Assembly: GCF_028609885.1 (NCBI RefSeq)
Contig: NZ_CP063195.1
Location: 1,984,001-2,048,000 of the forward strand
DNA: 64,000 nt
From: Corynebacterium jeikeium
Lineage (GTDB): Bacteria; Actinomycetota; Actinomycetes; Mycobacteriales; Mycobacteriaceae
Direction of reading: 5' to 3'
Part shown: piece by piece, positions 30,946 to 38,832 of the stretch
Numbering within the stretch: the first letter of the stretch is position 1
Layout of the letters: every line of letters begins with the position of its first letter
The notes under the pieces: model-generated
Told to the model about the DNA's origin: nothing
Databases searched by the model: none
The model's input: the letters and a program-made list of their open reading frames with translations, nothing else
Program-made: the position numbers and the translations under genes

Positions 30946-32163
30946 TTAATCCTCCTTCGCATAAGGCACCGTCGCGGTCACGTTCCACCCACCGGGGTAC
31001 AACGCCGAGGCTCCCCACTTAGCCTCGCCACCGTGGATCGCCACGCGCTGGCGGATGCCAGTCAGGCCGCGGCCAGAGCCTTCGATCCAGTCATCACCCG
31101 GCGCGTTATCCACGCTAATGGTCACCTGGGCGGGCTCCCACTCCAGCCGGACCTGGGCAGGCACAGAACCGGCGTGCTTCAGCACGTTGGTCAGAGATTC
31201 CTGCACGATGCGGTACACGCTTAGGTCGCGGACCTCGTCCAACTGACGCGGCTCGCCCGTAACGTGCAGCTGCACCTCCACCCCGTTGCGCTTCGCATCC
31301 GCCACCAGGTCGGGCACGCCGGCCACCCCAGGGGTGACGGTGGTAGAACGCGGCGAGGGGGCGTCATCGTGAAGAACAGAGAGCAGCTCCCGCATCTGTG
31401 TCAGAGCCGAGCGACCGCGCGCGGCGATCGTGTCGAGGGCCTCGATGGCCTTGTCGGGATCCTTGCGACCTGCGTAGCGACCGCCGTCCGCCTGCGCGAT
31501 GACGACAGTGAGGGAATGCGCAACGATGTCGTGCAGCTCCCGGGCGATGCGGTTGCGCTCGCTGACGGTGGCGAGCTCGGCGCGGGCGGCCAGCGCCTCC
31601 ACTGCCTGGTCACGGCGCAACGAAAAGCGGCCAGCCAGCCACATCAGGGCGATGGTCACGGCGGTGAGCAGGGCGATTACTCCCCAGAACGTCCAGAACT
31701 CAGCGGTCCGAAAATCCTCACCGCCCCATGCAAAATCACCGTCTCTTCCCTTGCGCGCGTTGTAAATGGTCCCCCACGCCATCGCGTAGAAAGAGCCAAG
31801 CAACAGTAAAGTCAGCCACAGCTTGCGGCGCAGCATCAGCTTCGCGGAGATGAAATAAGCCTCATAGGCCACCACCAAGTAGCCAAGTGGCCACACTAGC
31901 AGCGCAGACGTCGCATAGGCATACATGCCAGCTGCAGTGACTGCCACACCCCATTCAGGGCGAAAGCGTTGGAGGAGCAAGCCGATGAACCCCAAAACTA
32001 GACCTGTGCTGGCAACAACAACCTGCCAGGGGGCGATGTTCATGGCGGTGCCAAATGTGCTTCCGGCACCGAGAAAGAAGAACACCATGACCACAACAGC
32101 TACAAGCACCCACCAGGAGGCATCCCGCCACCACACCGGGCGAGGAACTGCTTCATAAGACAT
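30946..32163 (-). CDS. NarL-type sensor histidine kinase
   Basis: 405 residues. Several membrane segments in the first 180 residues, then a HisKA_3 dimerisation domain with the phospho-acceptor His in RIARELHDIVAHSLTVV near residue 216, and a HATPase_c domain with SLTNVLKHAG and GRGLTGIRQRV. There is no large extracellular loop, so it probably senses a membrane signal, as kinases next to ABC exporters often do (inference). It follows the SDR gene by 15 bases and is immediately followed by its response regulator. Confidence 0.93.
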   Translation of the reverse strand: MSYEAVPRPVWWRDASWWVLVAVVVMVFFFLGAGSTFGTAMNIAPWQVVVASTGLVLGFIGLLLQRFRPEWGVAVTAAGMYAYATSALLVWPLGYLVVAYEAYFISAKLMLRRKLWLTLLLLGSFYAMAWGTIYNARKGRDGDFAWGGEDFRTAEFWTFWGVIALLTAVTIALMWLAGRFSLRRDQAVEALAARAELATVSERNRIARELHDIVAHSLTVVIAQADGGRYAGRKDPDKAIEALDTIAARGRSALTQMRELLSVLHDDAPSPRSTTVTPGVAGVPDLVADAKRNGVEVQLHVTGEPRQLDEVRDLSVYRIVQESLTNVLKHAGSVPAQVRLEWEPAQVTISVDNAPGDDWIEGSGRGLTGIRQRVAIHGGEAKWGASALYPGGWNVTATVPYAKED

Positions 32164-32178
32164 GTATGAAGAGTCTAG

Positions 32179-32961
32179 TTACAGGCGCACCCTATCGCCG
32201 TAAACAAGCAGGCCATTAACGAAACGGGTGAGGAAAGGCGGCGAGAAGTGGCTGGTGGCCTCCAGCAGCTTCGTCTTCCAACCGACCGGGAAGTGCACTT
32301 TTGTTGGGCTGCGGCGCGGCGCGGTCACGGCCCTTACTACTTCTGCGGCCACGTCTTGTGGGGTTGTGGACGCCCCCAGCCGCCGCATTCCCGCCGTTTC
32401 CACATTGGCGATGAGCGCCGTCCGCGAGTACAGGGGCAAGACGGTGCGAACGCGAATGTTGTGTTTATCCCACTCGAAATCCAGCGCCTCGGAAATGCCG
32501 CGGACGGCGAACTTGGTGGCGGAGTAGGTGGCCATATCCGGGGTGCCGTAGATGGAGGAGGCGCTGCAGACGTTGACGACCACTCCATCGCCGGCCGCCT
32601 TGAGGTGTTCGAAGGCCGCGCGGCAGCCGTAGATCACGCCCTTGACGTTGACGTCGACGAGGGCGGAATCCTGCGTGAAGCTGCCGCGGTCGATGAAGTC
32701 GCCACCGTAGAGAACGCCCGCGTTGTTGATGAGTGCATTGATTCCCCCGGCGCGGGCGGCGAAGTCGGTAACAGTGGCGGACCACTGGTCGGGGTCGGTG
32801 ACGTCGAGGGTGCCGGGGATAATGTTCGGATGTTGGGCCCAGCCGCGAACCTTGTCTCCGTCGAGGTCGTAGGCGCCGACGGTCCAGTCGGCCTCGGCGA
32901 AGGACTCAGCGATTGCGCGGCCGAAGCCTTGGGCCGCGCCAGTAACGAGTATTGATTTCAC
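32179..32961 (-). CDS. Short-chain dehydrogenase/reductase
   Basis: 260 residues. Rossmann motif TGAAQGFGRAI, NNAG near residue 85, catalytic Ser in NVCSASSIYG and YSATKFAVRG giving Tyr and Lys near 150. The C-terminus (VGWKTKLLEATSHFSPPFLTRFVNGLLVYG) resembles SDRs that handle lipids or ketones, but the substrate cannot be told. It is the first gene of the operon SDR-kinase-regulator. A 20-bp palindrome starts 5 bases upstream of its start codon. Confidence 0.9.
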   Translation of the reverse strand: MKSILVTGAAQGFGRAIAESFAEADWTVGAYDLDGDKVRGWAQHPNIIPGTLDVTDPDQWSATVTDFAARAGGINALINNAGVLYGGDFIDRGSFTQDSALVDVNVKGVIYGCRAAFEHLKAAGDGVVVNVCSASSIYGTPDMATYSATKFAVRGISEALDFEWDKHNIRVRTVLPLYSRTALIANVETAGMRRLGASTTPQDVAAEVVRAVTAPRRSPTKVHFPVGWKTKLLEATSHFSPPFLTRFVNGLLVYGDRVRL

Positions 32962-32965
32962 ACCC

Positions 32966-32985
32966 CTAACTATTACAGTAGTTAG
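32966..32985. promoter_or_regulatory. Palindrome between divergent genes, possible repressor operator
   Basis: Perfect arms CTAACTA and TAGTTAG around TTACAG. It lies in the 41-base gap between the start codons of the SDR gene (minus) and the orphan gene at 33003 (plus). Size and symmetry fit a TetR-type operator that could act on both genes. No matching regulator gene lies in the window. Confidence 0.45.
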
Positions 32986-33002
32986 AGTACAGGAGGTAGA
33001 TT

Positions 33003-33455
33003 ATGGCTTATTTAATCATCGACCAATCCGGGAACCCATTAAGTCGCCCGAATGATGGAGATGTTGTATCCAATCCAGACACAGGGCAGGTCCTTACCGT
33101 CAGCTTCCTGAGGATAACCACGCCCGACGGGGACTATGAAGTTGATTTTCTTCCCGGAATTGTCGACCTCTACCAAGGAAGCAAGGATAGATCATCCTAT
33201 TCCACAAATATTCAAGAGATAAGCGTCGAGAAAGGAACTCGACTTCACAAAATTGGCAGTATTGACCATATAGATGATGTAACCCTGACGCATTTAGGGG
33301 ATAAATACCGAGTTCAGGCCGCGAAACTAGACGACACGAAACCAGATAGTTTAATCCTCTGCGAAGATGGTTTTATAAGAACTTTGCAAGATAGTTTTTC
33401 TGCTACCGACAGGCCTCAAGGAGTAATCCTCGTTCTCCACAAAGTAGACGAGTAG
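33003..33455 (+). CDS. Orphan hypothetical protein, AT-richer than surroundings
   Basis: 150 residues, not recognised. Starts MAYLIIDQSGNPLSRPNDGD and is mainly beta-like with a high share of Asp, Ile and Thr. No signal peptide, membrane segment or Cys. A strong AGGAGGT ribosome-binding site lies just upstream. The first 120 bases count to about 45-50 % G+C, and codons such as AAA, ATA and TTT are common, unlike the neighbours. It sits between the SDR operon and purE, where mycobacteria have other genes. Recent acquisition is likely. Confidence 0.65.
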   Translation: MAYLIIDQSGNPLSRPNDGDVVSNPDTGQVLTVSFLRITTPDGDYEVDFLPGIVDLYQGSKDRSSYSTNIQEISVEKGTRLHKIGSIDHIDDVTLTHLGDKYRVQAAKLDDTKPDSLILCEDGFIRTLQDSFSATDRPQGVILVLHKVDE

Positions 33456-33489
33456 GCAGCCCCGACGCCCCCTACCCAGTTAGAACGCT

Positions 33490-34002
33490 TCACCCCATCA
33501 GCTTCTGCTGCAGGGCGCGATCCTTCTCCAGCACCGCGTCGCGCATGTTCTCCTGGTATTCGACCATTTTGTCCATCAGAGCCTTGTCAGCCACCGCAAG
33601 GGTGCGCACGGCCAGCAGTCCGGCGTTCTTCGCACCGTCGATGGAGACGGTGGCGGTCGGCACGCCGCCGGGCATCTGCACGATGGAGAGCAAGGAATCC
33701 AAGCCATCCAGATTGCCCAGGGCACGCGGGATGCCGATCACCGGCAGTGGGGTGGCCGCGGCGACCATGCCGGGCAGGTGGGCGGCACCGCCGGCGCAGG
33801 CGATGATCACCTTCACGCCGCGGGTGTGCGCGGTGCGGGCGTAGTCGAGCATGCGCTCCGGGGTGCGGTGCGCAGAGACCACTCCGACCTCGAAGGGGAT
33901 GCCGAACTCGGCCAGCACCTCGGCGGCTGGCTCGACGGTGGGCCAGTCAGAGTCGGAGCCCATCACCAGGCCGACCAGCGGGGTGCGTACGTTCTCAGTC
34001 AT
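33490..34002 (-). CDS. purE: N5-carboxyaminoimidazole ribonucleotide mutase
   Basis: 170 residues, class I PurE. Converts N5-CAIR to CAIR in purine synthesis. The motif [16 protein letters not shown] near the N-terminus and SAHRTPERM near residue 45 carry the active-site Ser and His. [20 protein letters not shown] follows near residue 70. It starts three bases after purK ends. Confidence 0.97.
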   Translation of the reverse strand: MTENVRTPLVGLVMGSDSDWPTVEPAAEVLAEFGIPFEVGVVSAHRTPERMLDYARTAHTRGVKVIIACAGGAAHLPGMVAAATPLPVIGIPRALGNLDGLDSLLSIVQMPGGVPTATVSIDGAKNAGLLAVRTLAVADKALMDKMVEYQENMRDAVLEKDRALQQKLMG

Positions 34003-34005
34003 CGG

Positions 34006-35241
34006 TTAGTCCTCCCATTCGGCGTTTTCCAGGAACTTCGCAGCCAGGCGCGCCTGCTCGCGCGTGCGCGCCGGATCCTCCCCCAGCATATTGACGTGGC
34101 CGATCTTGCGGCGCGGGCGCCAATCCTTGCCGTACATGTGAATCTTTGCGTTCGGGAAGCGACGCCACACCGCGTCCATGCGCTCGTGCATCGGCATCGC
34201 CGGATCCTCGGCCGCTCCCAGCACGTTTGCCATGACCACCACCGGCGCGGTCGGCTCGGTGGAGCCTAGCGGGCGGTCTAATACCGCGCGGACGTGTTGC
34301 TCGAACTGGCTGGTGGTGCAACCATCTTGAGTCCAGTGGCCGGTGTTGTGCGGGCGCATCGCCAGCTCGTTGACGATGATCTCCGGCTGGCCGTTCTCGT
34401 CGGTGGTCTCGAACAACTCCACCGCCAGCACACCCGTGACCCCCAGTTCGGTGGCGACGTCACGGGACAGCTGCTCGGCGGCAGCCAGGATCTCAGGCGT
34501 GGAGTTCGGGGCAGGTGCCACGGCCTCCACGCAGATTCCGTCCTCCTGCAGGGATTCCACTGCCGGCCACGCCTGCACCTCGCCGGACGGAGTGCGGGCC
34601 ACCATGGCGGACAGCTCGCGCACCAGCGTGACCTTCTTCTCCGCCATCAGGGGGATCTCCTTGTCCAGCAGCTTCTCCACCAGCTCGCGGGCCTCGTCCA
34701 CCGTGGCGGGGAACCACACGCCCTTGCCGTCGTAGCCACCGCGGCGGGCCTTTAGGCACACCTGGCCGCCCACGGCCTCGAAGAACCCGGCGATGTCCTC
34801 GGCGGACTCGATGGCGGCGAAGGCCGGCACGGGGGCACCCAGCTCGCGCAGCTTCTTGCGCATCACCAGCTTGTCCTGCGCGTGGATCAGCGCCGACGGC
34901 TGAGGCTGCACGTTCACACCCTCGTCGATGAGGGCATCCAGGAAGCGGTTCGGAACGTGCTCGTGGTCGAAGGTCACCGCGTCGGAATCCTGGGCAACCT
35001 CGCGGACGTGCTCCTCCAGCGCGTAATCCCCCAGCACCACGTCGGCGGTCACCTGCGCGGCCGAGGAATCCGGCGCCCCGGCCAGCACGCGGCAACTTAA
35101 GCCCAACTCGATCGCCGCCTGCTGAGTCATACGCGCCAACTGACCATCGCCGATGACCGTCACCAGCGGCGCTCCCGGCGCGTGTGCGGCGGGGCGCGCT
35201 AAAGACCAGTCGGCTGTGTTTTTCCCGTTGTTCTCACTCAC
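34006..35241 (-). CDS. purK: N5-carboxyaminoimidazole ribonucleotide synthase
   Basis: 411 residues. ATP-grasp enzyme that carboxylates AIR with bicarbonate. The N-terminal GDGQLARMTQQAAIELG, the ATP-grasp loop KARRGGYDGKGVW near residue 170 and ELAMRPHNTGHWT near 300 identify it. It precedes purE. The N-terminus has about 25 extra residues before the GDGQLAR motif. Confidence 0.97.
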   Translation of the reverse strand: MSENNGKNTADWSLARPAAHAPGAPLVTVIGDGQLARMTQQAAIELGLSCRVLAGAPDSSAAQVTADVVLGDYALEEHVREVAQDSDAVTFDHEHVPNRFLDALIDEGVNVQPQPSALIHAQDKLVMRKKLRELGAPVPAFAAIESAEDIAGFFEAVGGQVCLKARRGGYDGKGVWFPATVDEARELVEKLLDKEIPLMAEKKVTLVRELSAMVARTPSGEVQAWPAVESLQEDGICVEAVAPAPNSTPEILAAAEQLSRDVATELGVTGVLAVELFETTDENGQPEIIVNELAMRPHNTGHWTQDGCTTSQFEQHVRAVLDRPLGSTEPTAPVVVMANVLGAAEDPAMPMHERMDAVWRRFPNAKIHMYGKDWRPRRKIGHVNMLGEDPARTREQARLAAKFLENAEWED

Positions 35242-35246
35242 GCCTT

Positions 35247-35750
35247 CTAACTATAGTTCCCCGGCCCGACACGCCTAAGCTGGCTTCTCAGCAGCCTCTC
35301 GAACTTGCGGGTATAGGGAACCGAATGCAGCACCAGCGGCACCCGGGCGCCCGCCACGTATACCGCCACGTTCCCCCGGTGGGAGCGGCAATCCACCACG
35401 TTGGCCAGCGGGATCTGCCCGATCCGGCTGCGCAGGTGGCCGGTCGCGGTGATCAGCCGCCTGTCGGTCAGCAGCATGCGGGAGCGCGCGCGGAAGATCA
35501 GGTGGCGCACGCAGCGCCTCCAGCAGACCCACAGCCACGCAACCAGCAGCCCCCGGCGGAGCCAAAGGAAGGCTTCCACGGTAGGGGCGTCCAAAGCATT
35601 GTTGGTCAAGTACTGGTCCAGAGCGCCGATGCCCATCCAGAACAGGCCCGTCCATAGCATTAGGCGCAGCACCGGGAAGAACATGGAGCGGCGCGCGGGG
35701 CTCAACTCCGCTAGGACCTGCTCTCCGGGGTCGAAGGTGATTTTGCTCAT
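35247..35750 (-). CDS. Membrane PH-domain (DUF304-like) protein
   Basis: 167 residues. Two hydrophobic segments (LRLMLWTGLFWMGIGAL and GLLVAWLWVCW) are followed by a bacterial PH fold with RMLLTDRRLITATGHL and IPLANVVDCRSHRG. Matches the small PH-domain protein that accompanies birA and purK in mycobacteria. ATG at 35748-35750 overlaps the birA stop (ATGA). The longer upstream frame is a shadow of birA. Role unknown, possibly membrane-associated. Confidence 0.85.
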   Translation of the reverse strand: MSKITFDPGEQVLAELSPARRSMFFPVLRLMLWTGLFWMGIGALDQYLTNNALDAPTVEAFLWLRRGLLVAWLWVCWRRCVRHLIFRARSRMLLTDRRLITATGHLRSRIGQIPLANVVDCRSHRGNVAVYVAGARVPLVLHSVPYTRKFERLLRSQLRRVGPGNYS

Positions 35751-36589
35751 GCGTAGCGCCCTCCGTAGTCGCCCGTGCCGTCGGCGCGCAGGTGCACGAT
35801 CTCCCCGGCGCGAATCACGCGCGTGCCCTCGCTGGTGCGAACCAGCAGCTCGCCGTCGTCGTCGATGTCGGTGGCCGTGCCCTCCACGACCTCGTCGCCG
35901 GGCAGGAATGCGCGCACGGAGGTGCCGATGGTCGCGGAAGCCTGGCGGTAGCGCGGAAGCACGGTCTGGGCCGCCCCTCCTAGTCGACGCCACCTTTCCA
36001 GATTCGCCGCCAGCTCCGCGAACACGGCCACCGCAACGTCCTCGCGGCTTGGGCAGGTTAGCCCCAGGCGGGCGCACTCCAGGTCGATGGAGCTGGCGTG
36101 GGCGACGGGCAGCTCTTCGGCCTGTAGGTCGTAATTGATGCCGAAGCCCAGGATGATCGCCGGGTGCGGGTCCAGGTGCACGGCCTCCACCAGGATGCCC
36201 ACCAGCTTGCGGCCGTCCAGCACGCAGTCGTTGGGCCACTTCAGCTGGATGGGGATGTCCGTGGAGGCGCGGATGCCCTCCACGATCGACAGGCCGGTAA
36301 GCAGCGGCAGCAGGCTGATGCGGTCCACCGGCACGTCCGGCAGGCGCAGCAGCACGGAACAGATCAGCTGGCTGCGGGCCGGGGCCTCGAAGGAGCGCCC
36401 CTTGCGGCCACGCCCGGCGGTCTGTTCCTCGGCCATGAGTAGGGACATGTCGGGCAAGTCCTCCCCGCAGCGCACGCGGTCGGCCAAATCGGTGCTGGTG
36501 GAGCCGGTGGTTTCCAACACTTCGACGTGACGGTAGCCCAATGGAGCCAGGCGCTCGGCCAGGCGGCGGTGGTCTAGCGGCGTGCGCAT
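35747..36589 (-). CDS. birA: Biotin--[acetyl-CoA-carboxylase] ligase
   Basis: 280 residues. Activates biotin to biotinyl-AMP and attaches it to the AccBC biotin-carrier Lys. Motifs: ETTGSTSTDL near residue 30, biotin loop EEQTAGRGRKGRSF near 65, KWPNDCVLDGRKLVGILVE near 120, and a small C-terminal SH3-like domain. It lacks an N-terminal helix-turn-helix, so it is a ligase only. AAAGGA about 10 bases upstream supports ATG 36587-36589. It is divergent from accD. Confidence 0.95.
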   Translation of the reverse strand: MRTPLDHRRLAERLAPLGYRHVEVLETTGSTSTDLADRVRCGEDLPDMSLLMAEEQTAGRGRKGRSFEAPARSQLICSVLLRLPDVPVDRISLLPLLTGLSIVEGIRASTDIPIQLKWPNDCVLDGRKLVGILVEAVHLDPHPAIILGFGINYDLQAEELPVAHASSIDLECARLGLTCPSREDVAVAVFAELAANLERWRRLGGAAQTVLPRYRQASATIGTSVRAFLPGDEVVEGTATDIDDDGELLVRTSEGTRVIRAGEIVHLRADGTGDYGGRYA

Positions 36590-36674
36590 GGGAGTACAGT
36601 CCTTTCTTTTCACATGCCTTCCCTCAGACACTCTAGCCCCACCAATCACGGCGCTGAAGTTTTTACACCGTATT

Positions 36675-38039
36675 ATGGCGACCATGAGCTCTACCACCGA
36701 CACATCGACAACTGCCGGGAAGATCGCCGACCTCCGCGATCGCTTGGCGGAGACCCACAAGCCGCAGGGGGACGAGATCCCGCGCGCTCGTCGCCGCGTG
36801 GACGCACTGCTGGATGCTGGTAGCTTCGTGGAGACCGACGCGCTGGCCCGCCACCGCTCCACCGCCTTCAAGGCAGACAAGTTCCGCCCAGTCACCGACG
36901 GCATTGTCGCCGGCTACGGCACCATCGACGACCGCCCGGTATGCGTGTTCTCGCAGGACGCCACCCTCTTCGACGGCCAAATCGGCGAGACCGCGGGCGA
37001 GAAGATCCTGAAGGTCATGGAACTGGCCGTGAAGTCCGGCACCCCGCTGATCGGCATTTACGAGGGCGCCGGCGCTCGCCCAAACGAGGGCATCGCGGCC
37101 CTGGAGTTCTTCTCCCGCATCCAGAGCCTGCAGACGAAGCTCTCCGGCGTAGTTCCGCAGATCGCCCTGGTCGCCGGCCCCACCAGCGGCGCGTTGGTGC
37201 ACTCGGTGGTTCTGTCCGACGTTGTCGTTGCGGTCAAGGGTGCCGGCGAACTGGTAGATGACGCCACAGACGGCACCGCCCACGTCGTCGCCGAGGACGA
37301 CGCTTCCGCGCTGGGACTCGTCGCGGACATCCTCGGCTACCTGCCCAGCAACAACCGGGCGCTCCCCCTGCGCGGGGACGAGACGGAGGCAGAGCCGGAG
37401 ACAGACGAGCTGGACGGCCTGATCCCCGACTCGGACGTGCAGGCCTACGACATGCACGAGGTACTGAACCGTGTAGTCGACGCGGATTCCGTGCTGGAGC
37501 TCCAGAAGTTCCATGCGCCGAACCTGATCACGGCACTGGCGCGCGTGGGCGGCCGGAGTGTGGGCGTCATCGCGAACCAGCCCGAACAACAAGCAGGAAT
37601 GATCGACGACGCGGCGGCCGAGAAGGCAGCGCGCTTCATCCGCTTCTGCGACGCCTTCAACGTGCCACTGGTGACCTTCGTGGACTCGGCGGGCTACGCA
37701 CCGGACGTGCTGTTCCGCCGCACCGCGAAGCTGATCGGCGTGACGGCAGCGGCGAGCGTCGGCAAGATCGCCGTGGTCACCCGCAAGGCCTTCGGCGACG
37801 CCTACCTTTCCCTGGGCGCAAAGCGCCTGGGCACCGACCTGGTGTATGCATGGCCGACCGCGCAGATCGCGCAGGACGACAGCTACCAGGCGGAGCCTTA
37901 CTCCGCCGCGGAGCGAGGCCTGGTGGACGCAGTAATCCCGCCGCGCGAGACCCGCGCGCGCATCGTCGACGGCCTGCGCCTGGTGGAGCGCAAGGCCGAG
38001 GACGGCTACCCACGCAAGCACGACAACCTGCCTTTCTAG
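36675..38039 (+). CDS. accD: Acyl-CoA carboxylase beta subunit (carboxyltransferase)
   Basis: 454 residues from ATG 36675; ATG 36684 is also possible. Transfers CO2 from carboxybiotin to an acyl-CoA. Carboxyltransferase signatures include FSQDATLFDGQIGE near residue 90, the oxyanion-type EGAGARPNEGI near 130 and FVDSAGYAPD near 340. The partner alpha subunit is accBC at 45045 and the epsilon subunit follows at once. Corynebacteria such as C. glutamicum have two dtsR genes here; only one is present. Substrate (acetyl-, propionyl- or long-chain acyl-CoA) cannot be fixed from sequence alone. No Shine-Dalgarno is visible, so it may be leaderless. Confidence 0.93.
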   Translation: MATMSSTTDTSTTAGKIADLRDRLAETHKPQGDEIPRARRRVDALLDAGSFVETDALARHRSTAFKADKFRPVTDGIVAGYGTIDDRPVCVFSQDATLFDGQIGETAGEKILKVMELAVKSGTPLIGIYEGAGARPNEGIAALEFFSRIQSLQTKLSGVVPQIALVAGPTSGALVHSVVLSDVVVAVKGAGELVDDATDGTAHVVAEDDASALGLVADILGYLPSNNRALPLRGDETEAEPETDELDGLIPDSDVQAYDMHEVLNRVVDADSVLELQKFHAPNLITALARVGGRSVGVIANQPEQQAGMIDDAAAEKAARFIRFCDAFNVPLVTFVDSAGYAPDVLFRRTAKLIGVTAAASVGKIAVVTRKAFGDAYLSLGAKRLGTDLVYAWPTAQIAQDDSYQAEPYSAAERGLVDAVIPPRETRARIVDGLRLVERKAEDGYPRKHDNLPF

Positions 38040-38049
38040 GAGGAAGCGC

Positions 38050-38244
38050 GTGACTGACTTTCAGGTGATCAAGGGCAACCCGGACGAGGTTGAGACCCAA
38101 GCTCTGCAGCTCATCGTCGACGACCTGGCCAAGGAGGCCGAAGCGCTGCGCAATGCGAAGCCGGATACGCGCGGGCACTACGGCCGCGAGCTGCGCCACA
38201 GCAGCCCCGGCGCGTTCCGCAATCCGCGGATGCCACGGGGCTAG
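38050..38244 (+). CDS. accE: Acyl-CoA carboxylase epsilon subunit
   Basis: 64 residues, GTG start, 10 bases after accD. Short actinobacterial subunit that stabilises the AccBC-AccD complex. The N-terminus TDFQVIKGNPDEVETQAL and the Pro/Arg-rich tail NPRMPRG are as in the family. AGGAGG overlaps the accD stop region. Length and position match corynebacterial AccE. Confidence 0.9.
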   Translation: MTDFQVIKGNPDEVETQALQLIVDDLAKEAEALRNAKPDTRGHYGRELRHSSPGAFRNPRMPRG

Positions 38245-38247
38245 GAC

Positions 38248-38832
38248 ATGCAGCTAACTTTGGCCAGCACCTCGCCAGCGCGGGAGAAGGTGCTGAACGC
38301 TGCCGGGGTGATCCCCCGCAAGGTCTCCCCCGGCGTGGACGAGGAAGCCGCCGTCGCGGAGCTGGTGAACCCCACCCCGGCGCAGTACGTGCAGCACCTG
38401 GCCACGGCAAAGGCGCGGGCGGTAGACGGCGAACTAGTGCTGGGCGGCGACAGCATGCTGCTGATCGACGGCGAACTGCAGGGCAAGCCGCACACGCGTG
38501 AAGAGACGGTGCGACGGTGGCGCCAGCAGCGCGGGAAGCGCGCAGAGCTGGTCACCGGGCATGCGCTTTTTGACGCCGCCACGGGCCAGATCTACGAGGA
38601 AGTAGTGGCCACACAGATCCAGTTCGCCGAGGTCTCCGAGCGGGCGATCGAGGCATACGCCGCCACCGGCGAGCCGCTGGAATGTGCCGGGGCCTTCACC
38701 CTGGAAGCGCTCGGCGGGTGGTTCATCGAGAGCATCGACGGGCACCCGTCGGCCGTGATTGGCCTATCGCTCCCCGCCCTGCGGCGGGGGCTGGACTATT
38801 TCGGCTACGACTTCTGCGACCTCTGGGGCTAA
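38248..38832 (+). CDS. maf: Maf-family nucleotide pyrophosphatase
   Basis: 194 residues. Maf proteins hydrolyse modified or canonical nucleoside triphosphates, a house-cleaning function. TLASTSPAREKVL at the N-terminus carries the S-x-R motif; LGGDSMLLIDGE near 68 and AGAFTLEALGGWFIESIDGHPSAVIGL near 150 carry the Asp and Glu/Lys sites. It is three bases after accE. Its stop overlaps that of the convergent prpC by four bases. Confidence 0.93.
   Translation: MQLTLASTSPAREKVLNAAGVIPRKVSPGVDEEAAVAELVNPTPAQYVQHLATAKARAVDGELVLGGDSMLLIDGELQGKPHTREETVRRWRQQRGKRAELVTGHALFDAATGQIYEEVVATQIQFAEVSERAIEAYAATGEPLECAGAFTLEALGGWFIESIDGHPSAVIGLSLPALRRGLDYFGYDFCDLWG

Noticed and set aside
35751..36239. Upstream extension of the PH-domain gene to 330 residues
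   Set aside because: The extension is an alternate frame within birA with Arg/Gly-rich low-complexity composition; ATG 35750 couples to the birA stop.
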